Below, piece by piece: positions 58,770 through 64,000 of a stretch of DNA of 64,000 bases; within the stretch, counting starts at the first letter, position 1, and every line of letters begins with the position of its first letter. The DNA lies in assembly GCF_009870125.1 (NCBI RefSeq), contig NC_046679.1, positions 2,108,001 to 2,172,000 of the forward strand. Reading direction: 5' to 3'. Source of the stretch: Drosophila pseudoobscura (lineage: Eukaryota; Arthropoda; Insecta; Diptera; Drosophilidae). Position numbers and translations under genes: made by a program. The notes beneath the pieces are model-generated. The model was not told the origin of the DNA. It ran no database searches and saw only the letters and a list, made by a program, of their open reading frames with translations.

Positions 58770-59284
58770 GCAGTGGTGGAGCAGAAAGGGGATTAGGAAG
58801 AGCCCCCAATAGACTGTGGAGTCACCCTTGGGACTACGCTCTTGCCTCAGGCCATGTGAAAATTTTCGCTACCGCTGTGATTTACATTAATTTGCCATTT
58901 TTCATGCTGTGCCTGGGCCCAGCACTTGAAATTTATGTCTATGTGGCTGTGGCTGTGAGTGAATCATAAAAAGAACGTCAAGACTTTTCTATGTAAATGA
59001 TGTCGTGGCGATGAAAAAGGATCAGGCTTTATGCGATGGCCCAAACTATGTCCTGGCTGGCTGTGGGCCATATTATATTCTACGATTGCCATAAAACGGA
59101 GAGATGGAGACGCTCAGAGTGCGTGGATGTTTTTGTGCGATGTTGGGTGCGAGTATCCTGCGACTGCCAACAGGTTCCCTCAAGTGCTGGAGTGGCTGCT
59201 GCGGATTTGCATTTGCAATAACATTTGCCTGCCTGACAAGCGCCTGCAAAAAAATGTTAATTTAGTGCACGATGCGTTGACATC

Positions 59285-59311
59285 GACAATGACAACGACA
59301 ACGACAACGAC
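59285..59311. repeat. GACAAC hexamer array
   Basis: Four GACAAC-type units. Confidence 0.8.
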
Positions 59312-59523
59312 GTCTTATGCAGATATATCAGTCACTCTCGAATCTTTGGATCTCTGGAGCCTGGGACTGTGGCAGTACCTCTCTGCCTGCCAGGCTGCTT
59401 GTCATAAAGCGATCAAGGAGAAGGCTTGACATTTCAATTTGCAAACCAGAGAGAAGATGAGGCTGAGGCTGAAGACACATCCACATCAACGACATCGAAC
59501 GACAACGACACGGCGACAGGACA

Positions 59524-59545
59524 GCATTCGCATTCGCATTCGCAT
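59524..59545. repeat. GCATTC hexamer array
   Basis: Three and a half GCATTC units. Confidence 0.8.
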
Positions 59546-59643
59546 ACGCGACGACATGCAAATATGCAAATCGATGCGCTGACAATTTTCAGCCAAATAA
59601 AATATTCAATTCCAGCTGAGAATTGCAGCTCTTCCTTCCAATT

Positions 59644-59677
59644 CCCGACTCCCGACTCCCGATTCCCGACTCTCGAT
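59644..59677. repeat. CCCGACT heptamer array
   Basis: About five imperfect units of CCCGACT/CCCGATT. Confidence 0.75.
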
Positions 59678-60003
59678 TCCCTAGCTTATCCCGCTCTCCA
59701 GCTCTCACGAAGTTTGTTAATTTATTTGTGCCGCGTGCCGCTAAGAAATGCCGCTTGGGGCACACAATGCTGCCGGCTACAAGCAATTACGAAAAAGTTA
59801 CTGTAATCCCCGGGCACTGCAATCCTGAGAGTCCTGCGCCTGCTCCCTGTCATAGTTACAAGCGCTAAGCCGCTTACCATTGTTGACTTTCTCATCGGGC
59901 TCACTCGGACTCAGGGGTTGCTCTGCCATGCTTCCATGTTGCCATGTTTGCATAGATCCTTGCCCTTAACTGCAGGACTCTGCCTCTGACTCAGCCTCAG
60001 CCA

Positions 60004-60030
60004 CTGCTCCTGCTCCTGCTCCTGCTCCTG
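60004..60030. repeat. CTGCTC hexamer array
   Basis: Four and a half CTGCTC units. Confidence 0.85.
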
Positions 60031-61209
60031 TGTCCTTTTCTGGGTTGTGTGTTGTTTTGTGCCTCGCTTTTTGCCTGATGTGTGATTAGCCTATTAGGCA
60101 AACAGAACAGAACAGCTCGGAGATGGGGGCCATACAAAAAACTCATCTGAAATGGCAATCTCATGATGAGAAAGGTAAATATTGGATGTGATGAGCCTGT
60201 CATCTCGCAAAAGGAGCAGGACCAATAAATATAAACGCCCGCAAGGCGTTAGTTATTACGGATAATCAAATAAAGGAAAGCGTGGGATAGAGACCAGTAA
60301 TGCAAAGGATTCTAATACAGAATATACCATTAACAAGGGATATCCCATCGAATCTGCTTTCCAAGTCGTAGACTTCTCTCTAAGCTCTTTTCCCATCATC
60401 TAGTATAAGGATTCCTTTCGGATATGCCTAATTTTCTCTCTGAACTTCCCTCTAACCGACCACTTGACCGATTTATATGTGGAGTATCTTCAGTCCTAAT
60501 ACGAGTCCCACTTTGAGGCCTATAAATCAGAGAGAAAGAGGCAACCACTGCAAATATTTATGTGCAAGTATTTAAAAAGCTAAACGAGGACTGGTCTTGG
60601 CCACATACTCTCGTACGCGTACTGGCATTCATGGCTCGCTTTTTTTTGGCCACGGAGCTAAGCCGAGTTCGATCTGCGATCGGAGCCGAGCCCGTCTTGC
60701 ATTGTTTTCCGAGCCGCTTATTGACGAAAATTTCAGAAATTTTAATTTAAAATATTTCTTTGAATGCTAAATTGTTGACTCTTTGCACCCGCAGTCGGAG
60801 GCAGACCCCTGCCCCGGGTAGCTGAAGAGCTGGTCGCTGGAAACCAGCTAAGCAAACCCCAAACCCCACGACAAAGACACACAAAAGAACAAAAGCGCGC
60901 GACAAACAAAACCCAGAGCAAACACACGGCTAACAGAATGCTCAAAAAGAGGCGGCTAGAGGCGGGGGGCAGGGGGCAGGCGGCAGGGGTATGGCTATCC
61001 CATGGATTGGCCAAGAGTCGATTCTGATCCGAAACTGAAACGGAGACTGAGACTGAGACATTCGGAGAGTCTGCAGGATCGTGTCGCTCGTTTGTTTCTG
61101 CTGAAAATCTTAAAATTCTCGCAATTTCATGTTCGTTAAATTTTGATGTTGCAAATAAATTGAATTGTTAAACGTGCAACTTCGGATGTTGTTGTCGGTG
61201 CCTCGCTGT

Positions 61210-61231
61210 TGCTGCTGCTGCTGCTGCTGCT
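61210..61231. repeat. (TGC)7 trinucleotide repeat
   Basis: Seven TGC units in noncoding sequence. Confidence 0.85.
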
Positions 61232-61942
61232 GTCGCTGAGGTTGTTGCTGCGGATTGTTGCAGGCGCATATTTAAACAAATGATGGCCAGATTTGGCGGC
61301 CTTTCTGGGCCTGCAACAGCGGCGGTGCACTGAGAAGATGAACATCTCTCTGTTCTATGAGGGATCATCGGGGGTTGCCCGAGAAGCTTGCCACAGCATA
61401 TGGTAAGTGTTATAGCGGGAAGTACACTGAAAATCCGCAATCGTATTCCTTAACGGACAATTCCAAAGAGTTCGATCTGACTCGTTTAAAGACTCATCAC
61501 ATATAAAATAAGTACAGGGTAGTGCTCTTCTGCATCTTCTGTGGCGACCCTCGTTCTGTTTCGGCCATCGCTGTTCCCCAGCTATCAGCCTCTGAGCCTG
61601 GTCATCGTCATCCCAGCCCAGTTGTCCCCAAAGGTTGGCCTGGGCCTCCGTTTCGGGGCCTGGGCCACATCCACATCCATGCCCCTTCTTTCTTCCCCTC
61701 GCCCTTCGCCATTGTGCCTTTTGTTATTGTGAGTTAAAATATTTATTTGTCGTAGCGCCTGGTCGGAGTGAGAAATTCTGATGGGTTTCTTATTTGCTTG
61801 GCTCGGCTTTTTTGCATATGTCCGGCCAGTCAGCAGAGCCCCGGCCCCAGCCTCAGCCTCCGGCATCCGCAACGATGACTACATTAACCGCATGCATTAT
61901 AAACCCGACCAAAACTGTATCCACTCCCCCAAACCACCTCTC

Positions 61943-61965
61943 GCTCTCTCTCTCTCTCTCTCTCT
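61943..61965. repeat. (CT)n microsatellite
   Basis: About eleven CT units. Confidence 0.9.
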
Positions 61966-62209
61966 GTATCTCTCTCGGTGTCTGTCTATATCTTTGTCGC
62001 TCTATTGGCTTCGATTTTATATGGAAATGCGGCATCAACAATGGCTTCATATTTTCTCCTCTCTTTCTCCCTGCGGCTTCTCTGGGCCGCATTCAAATCC
62101 TTGCTGCACCTTTGACATGCTCACTTTGGATGTGGCCGTGGATGTGGATGTGTCTGTGGATATGGCTGGAGGATGATTTATGCAGCCATGGAACGTCGCT
62201 TGGCCATTG

Positions 62210-62262
62210 CAGCAGCAGCAGCAGCTCCAACTCCAACTCCAACTCCAACTCCAACTCCAACT
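62210..62262. repeat. CAG run followed by a CTCCAA hexamer array
   Basis: Five CAG units (62210-62224) directly abut six CTCCAA units (62225-62260). They read as poly-Ala then Pro/Thr repeats in one frame, with no other coding signal. Confidence 0.9.
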
Positions 62263-63548
62263 GCAGCTCCAGCGGCAGCAGTAACATGTGAAAAATTAAG
62301 TGATATTTCTGAATTTGTTGGCAGCTATAGACCCGAAACTGGAGAGCCAGAGAGGAGAATCCGCTCTCTGTAATTGATGCCGCTGCTCTCAATCAAATCT
62401 TGGACATTTTGGCAGAGTTTCTTCGATTCCCACAACCGAATTCAAACCGAAATGGATTCCCCTCTCCCGCTCCCTCTCCCTCTCTATATAATAGAAAAAT
62501 TATTAAATGCTTGTGTGTTGCCATTGTCATTTGGCTTGTTTGCCCATTAATTCATCATTATTAAGATGTCAGCATTGTGGTTGACATTTGTGACCATCCA
62601 GCCATACAGCCATCCAGCGATCCTCTGTATTTGTTCAAGCACTCAGAGAGCCACAGTGAGACCCATGCGGGCCACTTGACATCTGTTGGCTGTCAGACAG
62701 CCTCAGAGATTTCGATTTGGTTTTAGATTTGGTTTCGGATTTGGATCTGTATTTGTATTCGTAATTCTATTCGCAGCTAACTCGTTCCATGGTGGTTAGA
62801 ATGCTGTAGTTGTGGCCGCCGTGTCTGCACCTGCATTTGATTGATGCTAATTTTCCACGACATTATTGCAAGTCAATCTAGAGTTCGAGAAATGACTGAT
62901 GTCCCAATAGTGGCCGCTGCGGTGGTGGCCTCCATAATTAATCGATGTGGGTGCCCTCTTTAGTCAGAAACGAGATGGGAACCGAAAGATATGCTCATTA
63001 GATGGACAGACAGATGCACTAGAAACCCGTACAAGTCCTCTTTGTTTCAATTAAGATACTTATTATCATTTATCTTGGCAGAGAACTCCCAAAGGAAACG
63101 AGTGACTCCCAAAGCCGAAACTGGTGAATATATAACAAAGTAGTTCCCATTTCAAGATAGCAAAGATTAAGAACGATTCAAACCTTAATGCGGTCATATA
63201 TTATTCTCTTCCCCAAACAAAGGTCCTGCAACTATACCTACTTTTCCCACAAACTACATCAACGCAATTATATCTCTACCTTTGGCACTTCAAGATCTTT
63301 ACACTCTTTCCTCCATTGGCATTCGTTTAATTGAAATTAATTTATACCAAAAATTATGCACCACCATTCCATGCCTGATCGGAGTCCACTCCAAAACCCA
63401 CCGCCTATCCCCCCATATCTCCCCGGACTACAGCTAATTAATGCGAACTGTGCAAAAATTTACGTTTCAATGCTTAATTGGCTGACTATCAAAGCCGTCG
63501 CATCAAATCACATGGCTATTTGTTAGACCAACACCCAGACAGACCCGA

Positions 63549-63578
63549 CCAGAGCACAGCAGACCAGAGCACAGCAGA
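63549..63578. repeat. 15-bp tandem duplication
   Basis: Two copies of CCAGAGCACAGCAGA in direct tandem. Confidence 0.85.
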
Positions 63579-64000
63579 GCAGAGTGGAGGAGCAGTGGCT
63601 GTAGCTACAACAATGTAATCAAAAAGCCAAAACACGCAATCCCAGGCACACGCACAGATCCCAACAGCCAGCCGGCTCCTCACCCACCCACACCACGGAC
63701 CGGAGAGACCCAGACTGGACCCACTCCAGGGTGCGAGAGGGGAACCCCCACATCTACAATATACGGCTATATAGTATATAATAAGTGGCTCCATCCCGCT
63801 CCCACTCGTGCCGGGGCTGGGTCTGGCCATTGCACAAAATCACAAAATGTCTTCCTCACTTTTCGCGCTTAATTAAACAATTAAATTTAATTACGGTTAA
63901 TATGGCTCTAATTGCTGTATTTCCTACGCTCGCCCCGGGACCCTCCGGACCCCCACGCTCCAAAGGAGCGCACGCACATGGCGGGAAGCTCCACCACACT

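Larger units (their letters stand above)
48848..64000. other. long noncoding right flank
   Basis: About 15 kb without any frame that shows domains, splice logic or family resemblance. Microsatellites are frequent. The longest frames (near 49351, 54338, 54418 and 61794) run over repeats or oppose each other. No tRNA, rRNA or known small RNA was recognised. It is either intergenic or an intron of a gene with exons outside the window. Confidence 0.55.

Overview
The window is arthropod nuclear DNA, almost certainly from Drosophila. The genes have short GT-AG introns, the coding content is sparse, dinucleotide and CAG repeats are common, and every recognisable gene is a clear fly orthologue. The neighbourhood of a CG1907-like mitochondrial carrier, alphabet (alph), a DAW1-type WD40 gene and a cluster of DUF725 secreted proteins matches what I remember of Muller element E (D. 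melanogaster 99B). A non-melanogaster, perhaps obscura-group, species is inferred and not proven.

Layout. 1-4984: noncoding. 4985-6036 (-): two-exon mitochondrial oxoglutarate/malate-type carrier. 6.04-24.96 kb: about 19 kb of noncoding DNA with simple repeats. 24964-26554 (+): five-exon DAW1-like axonemal dynein assembly factor. 26555-28811: shared 3' region of two convergent genes. 28812-33206 (-): alph, a PPM1A/B-type PP2C phosphatase, whose last two coding exons are small and lie 3.1 kb beyond the rest. 33.3-35.57 kb: alph 5' leader, candidate promoter motifs and an orphan ATG-less ORF. 35630-37516 (+): two tandem DUF725 genes, each with a TATA box and one intron. 37611-37751: a short pogo/Tigger-like MITE. 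38009-47407 (+): a complete 9.4-kb Gypsy-superfamily LTR retrotransposon. 48085-48807 (+): a third DUF725 gene, cut off from its paralogues by the retrotransposon. 48.85-64 kb: noncoding DNA with many microsatellites.

The most striking object is the retrotransposon. It has 1790-bp LTRs with no difference seen by eye, a 4-bp target duplication, a tRNA-Lys-type primer site about 38 nt inside the LTR edge, and a Gag that begins with a canonical RING-H2 finger. Pol is reached by a textbook -1 frameshift signal: an A_AAA_AAC heptamer in the Gag frame, a 5-nt spacer and an 11-bp bulged stem. There is no env. It looks young and potentially complete.

The host genes do not form one pathway. The carrier is mitochondrial, DAW1 serves cilia and flagella (in flies, sperm and chordotonal neurons), alph is a signalling phosphatase, and the DUF725 genes encode small secreted cysteine proteins of unknown function.
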